A stretch of DNA of 64,000 bases, from assembly GCA_030035585.1 (NCBI GenBank), contig CM057482.1:46109501-46173500 (forward strand), read 5' to 3'. The first letter of the stretch is position 1; every line of letters begins with the position of its first letter. A program made the translations under genes and the position numbers. The notes under the pieces were generated by a model, which made no database searches, was not told the origin of the DNA, and saw only the letters and a program-made list of their open reading frames with translations. This document shows positions 1-55,730 of this stretch, one piece after another. Origin of the DNA: Dugong dugon. Lineage: Eukaryota > Chordata > Mammalia > Sirenia > Dugongidae.

Positions 1-1312
1 TGATTCTTTGTACAGATTAATAACCAAGAAAACGTCTAAAGTAGGGCACTTTCAGACTAAATTAGAGCAGCGTTTTCCCGTAAAGCAACTTGGCACCTCA
101 CAAAATTTAAGGCAGAAGAATGAGTGATAGAGCATGCACCAATAGGGAGTGGAGAAGAGTATTTTGTTGGAGTTTGCAACCCAATCCTTGGGAGCCAGAG
201 GCGGGAATTTTAAATTGGGGTTGTTTTTTTCCCTGGAATTTTCTTAAAGTGGTATCGCTTCCTGTTGTTAAAGTTTGCGAAATCGCGAATTAGAGGGTTC
301 TCCCTCCCTTGTTTTAAGTAAGGCAAAATGTGAAAATTGATTCCGTACATACTGAGGAGACTTCTAAGAACGGTCAATAGTATACTATATTACCAACAGA
401 TTCACTTGGTTACTTTTGTGTCAATTGCGGGGGTTGGTTAAAAGTTATTTTAAGACGGTTCATTTTTCAAGACCAAATATCAGATGTCAAATTGCTGCAT
501 TGAAAAAAAAATTTTTCTAAAAGAAATTAAAAGTAAAGAGGCTAACATTGATTAGTATTTAAAAAAAAATTTCTTGTTCTATTGTTAATCCTTTTTGGTA
601 ACTTCCATATTAGGAACGGGTTTTATTATTTTGGCTGATCATTAATATCCTAAGGATTTCTGTTTTTACACAAACGTTAGGTTCCTTCATTCTAATTCTA
701 GCAAAAATGTCTAAGTACCATAAATTCTCAAGTATTTAGAAACACTTAGAACCATATGACATTTACCATACTGTACACTTCACTTACTCCGGAAGACCAG
801 ATTTAATCAGTAGTTGATAAATATAACCAACAACGTGCTCTGGAAGTTTATTAAAAAATATAATTCTGCTTTCTAGGTAATTCATATCTAAGAGTAATTA
901 ATTAAACCAACCTGAAAAGTTAATTATAAAATTAAACTTCTTTTACAATGAGATTCTAGAAAATTAACCGAAATCAAGCTTTTCAAAGAATACGTAACAG
1001 CAGTCTTGAGAGGAAATTTTTTAAAAATCTTCATTTCGTCAGAAAATTGTTATAGTAACGAACGTAGTATTTTAAAGAAGAGTATGTGTTTTACTATTCC
1101 TGAACAACGCTTGGTGGTTGTTTTTAACTAGTATAAAGCCGTCTTCCTTTGATGTCTCTTTCCACTGACACAGGAATTTTCATCTTGAAGAAATATTTCT
1201 TGACGAACTACTCACTCATGCTAGGAACTGCCATAATACTTAACTCACTATAGATCTTGGGTGTTTCAAGAGCAGAGACGGGGTTATCTCATCTTTGGAA
1301 CCTAGTACTCAC
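1..1312. other. AT-rich non-coding flank, probable TTC23 5' intron
   Basis: No repeat or ORF is recognised. It would be the first intron or upstream region of TTC23 (- strand) if human gene order holds. A minus-strand donor-like site (GGA/GTAAGT, about 787) is the only exon hint and is not supported by anything else. Confidence 0.4.
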
Positions 1313-1360
1313 CAAAAAACAAAAACAAAACAAAAACCAAACCCACTGCCATCAAGTCTT
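1313..1360 (-). repeat. AfroSINE 3'-tail fragment
   Basis: The A/C-rich run followed by ccaaacccactgccatcaag is the reverse complement of the AfroSINE 3' end (ggcaatgggtttggtttttg). Only the last 40-50 bp are present. Confidence 0.7.
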
Positions 1361-1545
1361 TAAATCCGGGGCTTATGCTCATCACTTGGTAACTAAACTG
1401 GGCGACGTTACATAAATCCACCGGGCCTCAGTTTTTCATCCGTCAAAAGCGAATAATAGTACCCGTGTCACGGGATTGTTATGAGAGGTAAATGATAGCC
1501 CAAGCACAGATCAATATCGGGTATTATCAGTGTTGCAATTCCTTA
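1361..1545 (+). repeat. MIR-type ancient SINE
   Basis: MIR-like order: lost-function tRNA-related segment, 'cctcagtttttcatccgtcaaaagcgaataat', then 'ttatgagaggtaaatga' and the terminal part. Divergent, as expected for a mammal-wide element. Confidence 0.6.
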
Positions 1546-1689
1546 ACGAATGCATTGAACGAGAGCACGAGTGCCTGAATGAATGCATGAATGAGAGAAA
1601 AAGCCAACTACTGCCGGATCTTGGAGTTGGAGAACGTTAAACTACGTCTTCAAAAAGACAAAAACCCACGACCCCCAAGCCAGAGCCGG

Positions 1690-2240
1690 AAACGCAAGTA
1701 AGGGGCGGGGCCAGTTTGAAGGAAGCCGCGCTCTCGGCCAGTAGACACATCTCGTGGAAAACGTGCTTCTCGTCCCACCTATCGTGAATAGGCGAGAACG
1801 GTGACAAGTTATCGCGAGGCTTCGTCCTCCTGTCCACGGCTCCCTCTTCCCCAACTCCCTCTGGTGCCGGTTCCGCCCTGTGCTGCCCGGCGCCCCGCCC
1901 CGCCCTCGCCCCGCCCTGCCCGGCCCTCGGGGTCCCGCCCCCGGCGCCCCGCCCCTCTTCCTTCGGTCCTCGGCTTGCCATCCAGTGCCGCTTGCGCCCC
2001 GAAGTGCTGCCTCCGTCAGCGTCGAGGTGAGTGCGGCCACCGTGTCGGGTGGTTCACGTGTCAGGGTCCCCCAGCTCGACTCCCGGCGGGGCTGCCCCGG
2101 ACCGTGTTCGGGAAGTCGACTGGGCCGCGAGGAGCGGGACCCCGGCCCAAACGGGCCGGTCTGGGCCTCAGGTCGCTGCAGTCGCTCAGGCCTCCTCTCC
2201 CTCCGGGTCCCTCCGCCCGGTCGGACCTGATGAGCTCGAT
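1690..2240. promoter_or_regulatory. CpG island; probable bidirectional LRRC28/TTC23 promoter
   Basis: A sharply bounded GC- and CpG-rich block sits between AT-rich flanks. It has a GC box (ggggcgggg at about 1702), runs of GC boxes on the other strand (ccgcccc repeats, about 1890-1950), an ETS-like ccggaa at about 1687 and a tcgcgag motif near 1812. No TATA box is evident. This is typical of a housekeeping CpG promoter. The LRRC28 exon 1 donor lies inside it. From general knowledge of the human locus, TTC23 starts about 100 bp away on the opposite strand, so a shared promoter is inferred. A weak minus-strand donor (AG/GTGGGA, about 1778) is the only TTC23 exon hint. Confidence 0.75.
1940..2026 (+). 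other. LRRC28: LRRC28 non-coding exon 1 (5' UTR), 5' end uncertain
   Basis: A perfect consensus donor (gtcgag/gtgagt) occurs at 2026/2027 inside the CpG island, the only strong plus-strand donor there. It lies about 4.4 kb upstream of the exon carrying the LRRC28 start codon. No ATG lies between about 1900 and 2026, which suits a 5' UTR exon. The transcription start cannot be read from sequence, so the left boundary is a guess. Confidence 0.55.
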
Positions 2241-3019
2241 ACCGGTGTCTGAAATCCCTGCCAATGGGCTCGCTGCTTCCAAACTGTAACGACGTTGGTG
2301 CTTGGCTAACTCGGGCTGAACGGCATTTGTTTTGCCTAAGACTTCTGCCAGCGTTTCCTAGTACTGAGAAAACAACCTTTTAAAAAGGTCTTTCATATAC
2401 AGTTTATAATTCTCTCATCTCCAATATTAGAACATTGAAGTGGGTATCCATTGAATTAAGTACGGGGAAGTTAGTCTCAGAAATTCCTTTCCTTTAGAAC
2501 ATTGCTGCTTGAAATTGTGTAGATTAAGATAAAGAGCTTTGTTTTTAAAATAAGGTGATGTTTGCCGTGCTAATCTCGTGTGGGGGTGCAGTTGTATACA
2601 GTTAATGTTAAATGTACCATGTACTTTAGCTGTACGTAGGAGGCAGTAAAGTGAATTGTGTAAGAAAAGTATTTGTTAAAGGTTGTATATTGCAAGTGAA
2701 TGCATGTTGGAAAATCCTTAGCCTTGTTTATTGTTGGCAGGTTTCAGATTTCATTTGTATAGGTTTTATCTCCCAAACTGCCTTTGTAGCAAGATGCATA
2801 TTAATAGGGTGTGATGATGTTTCTGAGACAACTAATCCAATCCGGAGGATTCAAAAGGCAAGTGGTCAGGCTACAGTGAAATCTCTTATTGAATCTTCTA
2901 TCAGTAAGTGTGGATGTTATTTTGTTTTATAGCCTTACATTTGTATAAGTTTTGCCTATCACATAAATGATTGTAGGAAGAAGCACTGTGGTTGCATTTT
3001 GCAGCAGATAAAGTGCATG
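2241..3019. other. Intron 1, no recognised repeat or gene
   Basis: AT-moderate intronic DNA. A 93-codon open frame at 2651-2932 has no recognisable domain and no splice or start context to support it. Confidence 0.5.
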
Positions 3020-3235
3020 AAAGGCTTCAAGGTAGGGCAGTACACAGGCTTTGGACTCAGTCTGCTTAAGTTTGAACTGGCAAGTTACTCATCCTGTGAG
3101 AACCTCAGGTCCTTCACCTATAAAATGGGCTAAGTAATGTGTATTGCAATGTTATGTGTAATGCAATGGCTATTAGAGATCCTTACGGCATGTAGTGAGC
3201 TTGCAATAAGCAATAAACAGATAACACCAATAATT
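3020..3235 (+). repeat. MIR-like ancient SINE
   Basis: Contains the MIR-like sequence 'gactcagtctgcttaagtttgaa', 'aagttactcatcctgtgagaacctcag' and 'cacctataaaatggg' in the canonical order, with an AT-rich end. Confidence 0.55.
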
Positions 3236-3335
3236 GTATGTTACAAATAGTAAGTAAGGTGTCCTACCAAAAGGATCCAAATCAAAACAGGTTACTCCGA
3301 AAGGACAGTAGACGAAAACTTTAGTTTGGATACAA

Positions 3336-3544
3336 GTTGACCAATTACTGTCCCATCAACCCTAACTTATGGTGACCTCAGTGTGTCAGAGTAGAACTGT
3401 GCTCCATCGGGTTTTCAATGGCTGATTGTTCAGAAGTAGATTGCCAGGCCTTTCTTCCCAGACATCTCTGAGTGGACTTGAACTTCCAACCTTTCATATA
3501 GTGGCTGAATGTGTTAACTAACTATTTGCCACCCAGAGACTCCT
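3336..3544 (-). repeat. AfroSINE, long type
   Basis: Reverse complement of the longer AfroSINE subtype (tggtgacctc, agtagaactgtgctcc, ggttttcaatggctga, ending gccacccagagactcc). Its 5' end is part of the 79-bp tandem duplication next to it. Confidence 0.85.
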
Positions 3545-3659
3545 TAGATGGGGAAGGGCTTTTTATACTGAAACCCAAAGTGGCTGAATGTGTTAACTAA
3601 CTATTTGCCACCCAGAGACTCCTTAGATGGGGAAGGGCTTTTTATACTGAAACCCAAAG
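3502..3659. repeat. Perfect 79-bp tandem duplication (2 copies)
   Basis: Bases 3502-3580 and 3581-3659 are identical over all 79 positions, starting tggctgaatgtg and ending aaacccaaag. The unit spans the 5' end of the antisense SINE and 36 bp of flank. Confidence 0.97.
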
Positions 3660-4013
3660 GACGGAATAGTGCTTTCCAGGTTGAGAGAACAGCAAGTGCT
3701 GTGGAAGATTTGGCATTTCAAGGACTAGAGAAACCCAGGAGCTTGGAGAGAGAAGACTGGGAGAGTGCTTCTAGATAAGGCTGGGGAAGTGGATGGGCTA
3801 TGTTGTGAAGAGCCTTCAGGCTCTGGTAAGAGTTTGATTTTCTAGTTGAGAAGTATTTAAAGAGTTTATTTAGTAGAATGTGTGAGTAGGAATCAACTCT
3901 GTGGCAGTGGGTTTGGTTTTGGTTTTGGAGCGCTCAAGTGATTGTGCCTGAGAGAGAGACAGTTCACTGCTAAGTGATTAACCTGTTGGAAAGTGGCTCA
4001 AGTGAAAACAGAA

Positions 4014-4192
4014 GACCAAACCAGTTGCCCTTAGTCAATTCTGACTCATGGTGCCCGCAAGTGTTACAGAGTAGAACTGAGCTCCGTAGGGTTTTCTTAG
4101 CTGTAATCTTTACAGAACTGCTGGGTGGTTTTGAACTGCCAGCCTTTGGTTAGTAGTGAAGTGCAAACAGTTTGTGCCGCCCAGGGACCTCA
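4014..4192 (-). repeat. AfroSINE, long type
   Basis: Antisense long-type AfroSINE from accagttgcccttag to gccgcccagggacc. Diverged and slightly rearranged in the middle (ctgtaatctttacagaact). Confidence 0.8.
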
Positions 4193-5927
4193 TGGTAGAA
4201 GCAGGGAGACCAGTGATACCGTTGGCCAGGCAAAAGAGGACATTGGATTGGGATTTTGCCAGATGGGGAGATGTGGGTGGATTTGAGATGTATTTTGAAG
4301 TTTCAAACCACTGGCCTTGTGATGGATTGGAAGTGGCGTGACCTGGCATGACTTCGAGGTTCTGGGATTGAGCAGCTGGGTGGATGGAGGTGTGTGTCAT
4401 TTATGGAGCTGGGAAAAATGGGTGATGGAGCAGGGGGAGGATTCCGATGGGGTGATGAAAATCAAAGGCTCTCTTTTGAATGTGTTAATTTTGAGATACT
4501 TGTGAGCCATCTAAGCTCCTTCCAGTTTAGGACTTCAGTGAGTACCTTGGAAGCTTCCCTGTCCACACAGTCGTTGATACCGTCTTTAGCCTTATCCCTT
4601 GCTTTACAGGTGCGAGAGTTAAGATGTAGAGAGACTGAATGTCTTGCTCCAAGTCACATAATATGTCTCCTAAAAAACCAGTGAATAAGTAGGTAGCAGA
4701 AGTATGGGAAAGTACTGTATTCTTATGTCGCATTGGGGATATTACTGAATATGCCATATTCTCTGCCCTTTTAAATAAAATGCAAGTGCTTTCTTATTAG
4801 CTAGAAATTAGAGTTTGGAAATAACAGAAAATAAAAAGTTACAAAACTCTGCGTATTGAAAGCTTTTGTTATTACATTTTGTACTACATAATTTAGTGAA
4901 AGTAGTTTATCTTAACGAAAAAAAAAAATTCTTTAAAAGATGCTTTCATTAAAGAGTTTGGGAAGGGGTGCCCAGGAAGGCAGAGAGTGGAGCCTTTGAA
5001 CAAAGCTCAATTTCATTGTGGTTGCTTTAGCATTTCTTTAGTATCCTGTGGAAGGAATCCTGTAGTTCTGTGTATGTAAAGAACCCAGCCTTTGAAGTCC
5101 ATTGGACCTGGAGTAAAAACTCTTTTGTTTTTATCCCGTATGTGTTGTGGGACTCTGCGTAAATTTTGCAATGACTGTTTCTCCTGTTCAGTGATTGTGA
5201 AGTTATTACAGCCCTGTGCCGAATCCATAACTGTCCTTGTTGATTTCATAGCTAGAAGGGAATTTAAAACTCTTTCCTGGACTCTGGCCTTTAAACTGAT
5301 CAGTTAATTGCATCTTCATTTTATGTTAGGCATCTAAGGCCCAGAGAGATTGTACAGTAAAAGCTGCGAAAGCCAGAATCTGTGTAAGGCAGAAACCTGC
5401 CAGAGATGGAGAACTCAAATATTTCCCACTAAAACGGGTGATAGAAAAGTGGTAAGACTGCACCCTATCGAAGGTGGAAAACTTGCGAGACCTGGAAAAA
5501 GAAGGCAGTCGCCCCCGAAGGCAGTCCCGTCGAGTTTCAGCTCTCACAGGTTTCACTGTAATAGAGTAATACAGGGTTCTTATTTCCTTGTGCAGTATGT
5601 CTTCGTTCACTGAAATAATTTAAAATATAATATAAAGCTATGTATCCTTGGACCTGTGTCTTTGTTAATTTTGATAATCTGTAAAGCTAAAAAGAAAGAA
5701 AAGATAAACAATTTGAATATAGGCAGTGTTTTAAATACTAGGAAGCAAAGAAAATCAAGCTATACGTGATTAAGATATATTTTATATATGTGTGTATATG
5801 TGTATATATGTACATATATATTTGAAGTCTTTTAAACTAAATACAAAATGAGGTAGTTCAAGAAGGAAATGGGTTTGCTGCATCTGATATTAAAGTTTTC
5901 CTTTGTTACATTTTATGAAACTCCTCT
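4193..5927. other. Intron 1, apparently unique DNA
   Basis: No recognised repeats beyond a TA/TG-rich low-complexity run at about 5775-5825 just after it. The open frames here overlap each other on opposite strands and match nothing. Confidence 0.5.
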
Positions 5928-6118
5928 CTGTTCTCTTGGAGCCCTGGTGGTATAGTGGTTAAGAGCTTGGCTGATAACCAACAGGTCAGCAGTTCGAATC
6001 CACCAGCTGCTCTTTGGAAACCCTGTGGGGTAGTTCAACTGTGTCCCGCAGGGTTGCTATGAGTCAGAATCCACGCGACAGCAGCGAGTTTGGTGTTTTT
6101 TTTCCTCGCTGTTCTCTT
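5928..6118 (+). repeat. AfroSINE, short type, with 10-bp target-site duplication
   Basis: Body 5938-6108 with an intact-looking pol III A box region (tggtatagtggttaagagc) and B box (agttcgaatcc), ending in a T/G tail. ctgttctctt flanks it at 5928-5937 and 6109-6118. The tRNA-like head is a SINE promoter, not a tRNA gene. Confidence 0.92.
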
Positions 6119-6404
6119 AGACAAGGATTCCTACCTCAAGCTCAAGAACTGTTTTTTCAATTAGAACTGTTTCCGCTAAGTAGTAAATATTGCTTTAAAT
6201 GAGAGAGTATTTTTACTAAATTGTTATTTAATTTAATCTCCTAAATAGATGTGACAAATGTAATTGTTTTGAAAGGAAAATACAGGATTGAATGTAAAAC
6301 TGTCTTTCTAGTATGTGCAAATAGCTTTATATACTAACTGGTTTCTATGGTAATTCTTATAAGAGGCAAGTATTGTAATTATTACATCTTCTTGTTCCCT
6401 TTAG

Positions 6405-50134
<43,730 letters not shown>

Positions 50135-50668
50135 TAGTACACAAGTGGTCTCTTGTTTATTACAAATCTATTTTTATTCATGTTTGTCACTGGGTGTCCA
50201 GGCAGTGGGCTGTGTATATGTTTGTAAGTGTTTGATTGTTCATTTGTTTGAAGATGAAATAAGGAATTTGGGTAAAATGGGACCAAGAGTCATTTCTCAG
50301 CTGCAAACATAAGAAAGTGGCATTTATATTTTGAAGCTGCAGTTACTACTATTGTGCACTGGAGTCAGTGTCTCCTTAGAATCACTGCCCTGGCAGAAGA
50401 TTTGGACAAAAAGCCAGTTCAGTTTTGAATATCACAATAAGAGAATTTAAGTGAGCTCTGCAGAAGGCAATTATTTTAGTATCCAAAAAGCAGATATATA
50501 CAGTGTTTTCTCTCATACTCTAGTAGGGTCATTGGTGTACATTAACTTTGATTTAATAAAAAGTCATGTTAGAATTTAATAGCAGAATTTAAATTTGAGT
50601 CCTAGAACTGATCGTCAGTTCTGCCCACTGAACATCCAGTTAGACTGTGATGTACATGTAGACAGTAC

Positions 50669-50842
50669 TGAGAGTCCCTGGGGGTGGCAAGGCTGGAGGT
50701 TCAAGTCCACCCAGAGGCACCTCAGAAGAAAGACCCTGGCAATCTACTTCTGAAAACCTTATGGAGCATAGTTCTGTCTGACATATATGAGTCACCATGA
50801 GTCAGAATTGACTTGAGAGCAACTGTGTTTTTGTTTTTTTAA
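50669..50842 (+). repeat. AfroSINE, long type, with internal deletion
   Basis: gagtccctgggggtggcaagg leads directly to ctggaggttcaagtcc, so about 30 bp between the A and B boxes are missing. It ends tgagtcagaattgac...gcaactgtg plus a T/G tail. Confidence 0.82.
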
Positions 50843-52419
50843 TAGATGGTACTAAAATCCTGCATTCTCTTGAGCCGCACCTTAAACCTTTTGACTTTGT
50901 TGTGAGGGGCATCCAGAGTCCTTACTTTGTGAATCCACACGTTAGCGGATTCCTCTGTCATGCATCATTTCCCACTAAAAAAAACCATGAAATATGATTA
51001 AAAAATTAAAAAAAAAAAAAAACAACCTGAGCTTCAGGTATTACATGAAAGTTACTATGTATTCAAGGCTGAGTAGAGAAAGATACAGATGCAGGGCAGT
51101 TGGCTGGGATCATTTCTACTTAGTAACTCTTTTGTGAACACCAACCAGTCTTTTAGTGTCTCCAGGTGAAGTTTGTGACTCAAGATTACAAATTGTGACA
51201 AGTCGTGGAACTTTAGTCATGTGAGAATATTGAAAACTATTCATGTTAAATCCATGAATGAAAAAAATTATATTTCTTTGTGATTTTAAAAAATATTTTC
51301 TCTAAAGGTTTTTTCAAGTTCAGAAGTTTCTAAATGTTTTAATAGAAACATAGTAACTGATTAACTTTTCGACTTTATGTACCTGCATTTATATATAGGT
51401 CCAACGTTGCTTATAAAATGATACCCTTACAGCAGTGACTCTGCTTAAAAAATAATTTTTAACTTGGTATAATGAGTATGTTATTTTTTTTCCAGCTATA
51501 GTTGATATAAACATTTTTAAGGCAATATAGGAATATGATGTTACGTTTAAAGTTTATTGTATATAATCTGCCTCAACCAGTGTTTGATCATTCTAATTTT
51601 CATCAGATTTATATATTCAGATACTCAGGAAATTAGATTATCTTTTATAGATTGCCTCGGAAAGGTACCAGTAAAAATAATACTTTAAGTTTTCAAAATA
51701 TTTTCATCTGTGAAACTTATACAAGGTATGTTGTGGAATCAGCATGCATGGGTATAGTACTGTATTTGGAAATCCTCTTTATATACTTTTAAAGAATGTG
51801 TAAGAAACTCTCTGTTAATAATTCCCTGTTAAACTGTTTTTCTGTATATTCTATTATTCCGTCTTTTCCTGTAATATAAGAACATTTTGTGGTCTTAGAA
51901 TGTAGTCATTTCCTTCCATTATATAGTCTCAGAGGTTAAGGATGTACCTCTAATACCATTGCCTGCCTCCTAAAAACCAGTAAAGGTTGTATGTGTCCTG
52001 ACTACTTTTGTAATTATTTATTTGTGTCTCACCTTGTTGCACAAAGAGATTTGAGACATTTACTTCTGATTTTGTTTTCCTAGCTTTATTTCTGTTGTCT
52101 GCATTTGGGTTTGCTTGTTTTGAATGAAGTTATATATAGTAACAGCTATGTAGTTTGAATAAGAACTTCTGATGGAGCCACATGTAGGTTTTTTTCTCTC
52201 TGGGCTACCATGAGTAGTGGTTGACTAGGCCTTACTAATTATTTGATTTTCTTTATGTGGTAATTTTAAATGTTGTAATTTGAATGGTTAAGGAGCTAGG
52301 TACATTTTCTCCCCACCCTGCCCTCCAAATGTTTGACTATGTTTGATGACATACTGTGGAAAAGTGTTTTCATTGTAGTTTAAAAAAAGGAGATGTAAGG
52401 GACTACCTTGTTGTCCCCA
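50843..52419. other. Intron 5, unclassified DNA
   Basis: AT-rich intronic sequence without a recognised repeat, apart from an A run at about 51006-51021. No LRRC28 exon recognised. Confidence 0.45.
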
Positions 52420-53165
52420 TTTGATGACAGTAGACACCGATTGCTATCTGACTGATTGCCCCCTTCTGTACAGTCTGTTCTATTATTCACAGACTTCTTA
52501 CATGACGTAGAACATTTCCATCACTCCACAGAGTTCTCTCTTGCCTCTTTCAGTCAATCTACTTGCCCTAGGCAGACACTTCTGATTTCTATCACCATAA
52601 ATTAATTTTATCTGTTGTTGAACTATAAATAGAACCAAATAGTATGTACTCTCTGTGTCTGGCTTCTTTCACACAAAATAATGTTTTTGAGATACATCCA
52701 TGCTGTTGCATGTGTCCGTAATTTGTTTTTTAATTACAGAGTAGTATTTCATTGTATTACTTTATAATATGTGTATTTATTGTCCTCTTGATGGGCACGT
52801 GGGTTGTTTCTAGCTTTGGGCTATTACGAATAAAGCTAATATAAACATTCTCATATAAGGGGACATATGTTTTCATTTCTCTTGGGCAAATACTCAGGAC
52901 CACTTCTGAGTGCTGGTTCCTAGGGTAGGTGTATATTTAACTTTATTAGAAATTGCTTAACAGTTTTTCAAAATGGTTGTACCATTTTACACTTCTCTTA
53001 GCAATATATGAGAGTTGTAGTTACTCCATATCTTTGTCAACATTTGGTATATATATATTTTTTAAGCCATCCTAATATGTGTGAAATGGCATTGTGTTGT
53101 TTTAATTTAATTTGCATTTGCTTCTTGACTGATGGTGTTGAGCATCTTCTCAGGTACTTATAAGC
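52420..53165 (-). mobile_element. Ancient L1 3'-part fragment
   Basis: Antisense L1: catcactccacagagttctc, 'ctataaatagaaccaaatagtatg', 'tgggcacgtgggttgtttctagc' and 'aaaatggttgtaccattttacac'. Confidence 0.7.
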
Positions 53166-54147
53166 TATTCCAAATCTTTTTTTATCCGCGGGAGGTACCT
53201 TCCTGCTTTATAGCCCTGCTGCCCCAGCAGGAGTCTGTGGAGGGGTGACTGTGGCTTCCCTGTATTCTGTAAAGGTAAGTATTGCCTCCAAGAGGTTTCT
53301 CTTGACTTTCCTATTCTCCTCTTCCTAAGCTCCCTCACCACCCTCACCACCCGTCTCCCCCAGACTTCCTTAGCTGAAAGCCTAAGACCAGGGAGATTAT
53401 CTCAGTTTTCCTGCCTGTATCAGGGCTCCTCTGGCTTCTAACCTGGCTTGCCAGTGCACACATAGCTCTTAACAGTTAACCTGGTTTCTCTTTAACCCTT
53501 GTCTGTGACAGATTCGTTATCCCCTCTGTTTTGGTTAAGGATGTTAGCAGCTGGAGAGAGCTTCTCTTTTAAAATGGGCTTGTCACTTTTCGGAGTTCAT
53601 TTAGTTTTCTTTGTGTTCTCAGTCTCTGATGGGTTTTAAAAACTATGATTATGTAGCTTATCCAGCTTGTTTTAGTTGTTAAGGTGAGAGTGACGTTGCT
53701 TGTGGCTTTCTATTTTTGAACTGTAATTAAATCCTCCATTCCCCGCCATCCCTCCCCATCCAGGAAAGGAGGTTCCTCTGTACCTCCCTTCAGTCTTCTT
53801 TTAGGTTACTTTAGTATATTTTAGTGTTCCATTTTATTTCCACTTATGACTTTTCTCTAGGATTTAAAATATGAACCCTCAACTTATTGCAGTCTACTTA
53901 GGGTATTGTACCACTTAGTGTAAAATGTGAGAGCCTTTACAATAGTATACTTCCATTTACCCTCCTTCCTTTGTGCTCTTCCACCATATATTTTATTTCT
54001 ATGTACACTATGAACTCCACAATATAGTGTTATTATTTTTGCAAAAGTCATTTGTCCTTAAAAGAAATTAAGACAATAAAAAAAAGATCATCTTTTATGT
54101 ATTTATATTTACTATTTCCTTCGCTCTTCTTACATTTTTTATCTGTT

Positions 54148-54360
54148 ATCATTTCTCTTCAGTCCCTGGGTGACACAGATGATTAAGTGCTTGACTGCTA
54201 GCCAAAAGGTTGGCGGTTCCTTCAGAAGACAGGCCTAGTAATCTTCTTCCAAAAGGTCACGGCCTTGAGAACCCCATGGAGCAGTTGTACTCTGCACACA
54301 TGGGTTTACCATGAGTCAGAATTGACTCTATGGCAACTAACAATGACAATCATTTCTCTT
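54148..54360 (+). repeat. AfroSINE, long type, 12-bp target-site duplication
   Basis: Body 54160-54348, cagtccctgggtgacacag to atggcaactaacaatgac. atcatttctctt at 54148-54159 and 54349-54360. The tail ctaacaatgac is close to the RTE LINE terminus. Confidence 0.9.
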
Positions 54361-55262
54361 GAGTCTGAAGAACTGCCTTTAGTTTTTATTGTAGTACAGT
54401 TCTTTAGCAATGAACTGTCTCAGTTTTGTTGATGTGAAACTATTTCACTTTCAGCTTTGAAGAATATTTCCTCTGGATATAGAATTCTGAATTGACTTTT
54501 TTTTTTTTAACTTTTGGCACCTGAAAGATGTCTTTCTGTTGTCTTCTGGCCTCATATTGTTTCTGATGAGAAGTCAGTTGTAATTTGTATCATTGTTACT
54601 CTGTACATGTGTATTTTTTATATGCCTTTAATTCTGTGCATCAAAATTTTTCTCTTTTGTCTCTGACAATTAGTCTATGTTGTGCCACAATGTAGGATTT
54701 TTTTATATTTATCTTTGGGATTTTCTAGATTCCCAAATTGGGAAGTTTTCTGTCATTAGTTCTTCAAATATTTTTCGGCCTGCATTTTCTCTTTCTGCAA
54801 CTTCACTTACACACAAGTTAGATCACTTGATATTGTTCCATGGGTTACTGAGGCTCTGTTTGCTTTGTTTTTTTAATCTTTTTTTCTCCGGATCTTCACA
54901 TTGGATGGTATGTATTGATCTGTCTCCTAGTTCATTAACTTCTTTTGTGCTCTCCAATAATGCTGTTTATTAACCCTCCTCCACCTTCCAGAGATCATGT
55001 TTCCTGCCCATTACTTGAAAACAATTGCTTCATAGATTTCTGTCTGACTTTTTTGTCGTATTTTGGTAGGAGGTTAAGTCTGCTCTCAGTTACCCTGTCA
55101 TGTCTGCAGGTGGAATTCCTATTAGATGATTTTTTTGTTTCTCATCTGATTGCTTACCTGCATTCTCTTTTATTTTTTAAAATTATACACCACTTAAGCA
55201 TTTATATATTACCTTCTTTTTCCTTCAGTATCAAAGCTATAACATTATTTGTTACAGAACAA
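54361..55262 (-). mobile_element. Ancient L1-like fragment
   Basis: ctgtctcagttttgttg, 'tgttgtcttctggcctcatattg' and 'gatgagaagtcag', then 'ctcctagttcattaacttc' match the same old antisense L1 section as 39202-43000. Confidence 0.55.
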
Positions 55263-55730
55263 ATTTAAACCAATTTTCAAAGGCTTTTTCTAATTTGATT
55301 AAGTAAAATTCTGTGATCTATTATAGATAGAAATACTATCCACCTACAAATAAAGGATTATTAGGAAAAGGTTTCCATCATTGCAGGACTGTTTGCCAAA
55401 TGCTTTGTGCTTTACCTTTGGTAAAGACCACAAAGACCAATGGACATTATATCAGAGGAGTCAGAAAAACCAGCTAATTCTTGATAGTCAGGAGAAGCCT
55501 GATTCTATTGTGATTTGCTGTAAACTCTCTGTGAACCTCTATGAGAGAAGTAGTAGTGGTCGTGTTGGTGGTGGTATCAGTACCTGTCTGACTTCAGAGG
55601 GCATAATACTAGGATCAGCCCAAAGCTGATTTCTATGAGCTAAAGGTCAGACATACCTTTTCACCAGTTCTTACACGTGGGAGCTGTTCATCCCATGGCA
55701 CTCTCTACTTCTCTTCTGGGTTCAAAAATC

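Noticed and set aside
1313-1316. Minus-strand GTGAGT donor near 1310 as a TTC23 exon end
   Set aside because: The sequence before it is an AfroSINE A-rich tail, so an exon there is unlikely.
1801-2289. Long open frames on both strands of the CpG island
   Set aside because: High GC lowers stop frequency. Frames overlap each other, are Pro/Arg/Ala-rich and have no domain; the block is better explained as promoter and 5' UTR.
5938-6010. tRNA-like sequences with A and B boxes
   Set aside because: These are the heads of AfroSINEs (here and in other copies), linked to the SINE body and tail and flanked by target duplications. No tRNA gene fold was found.
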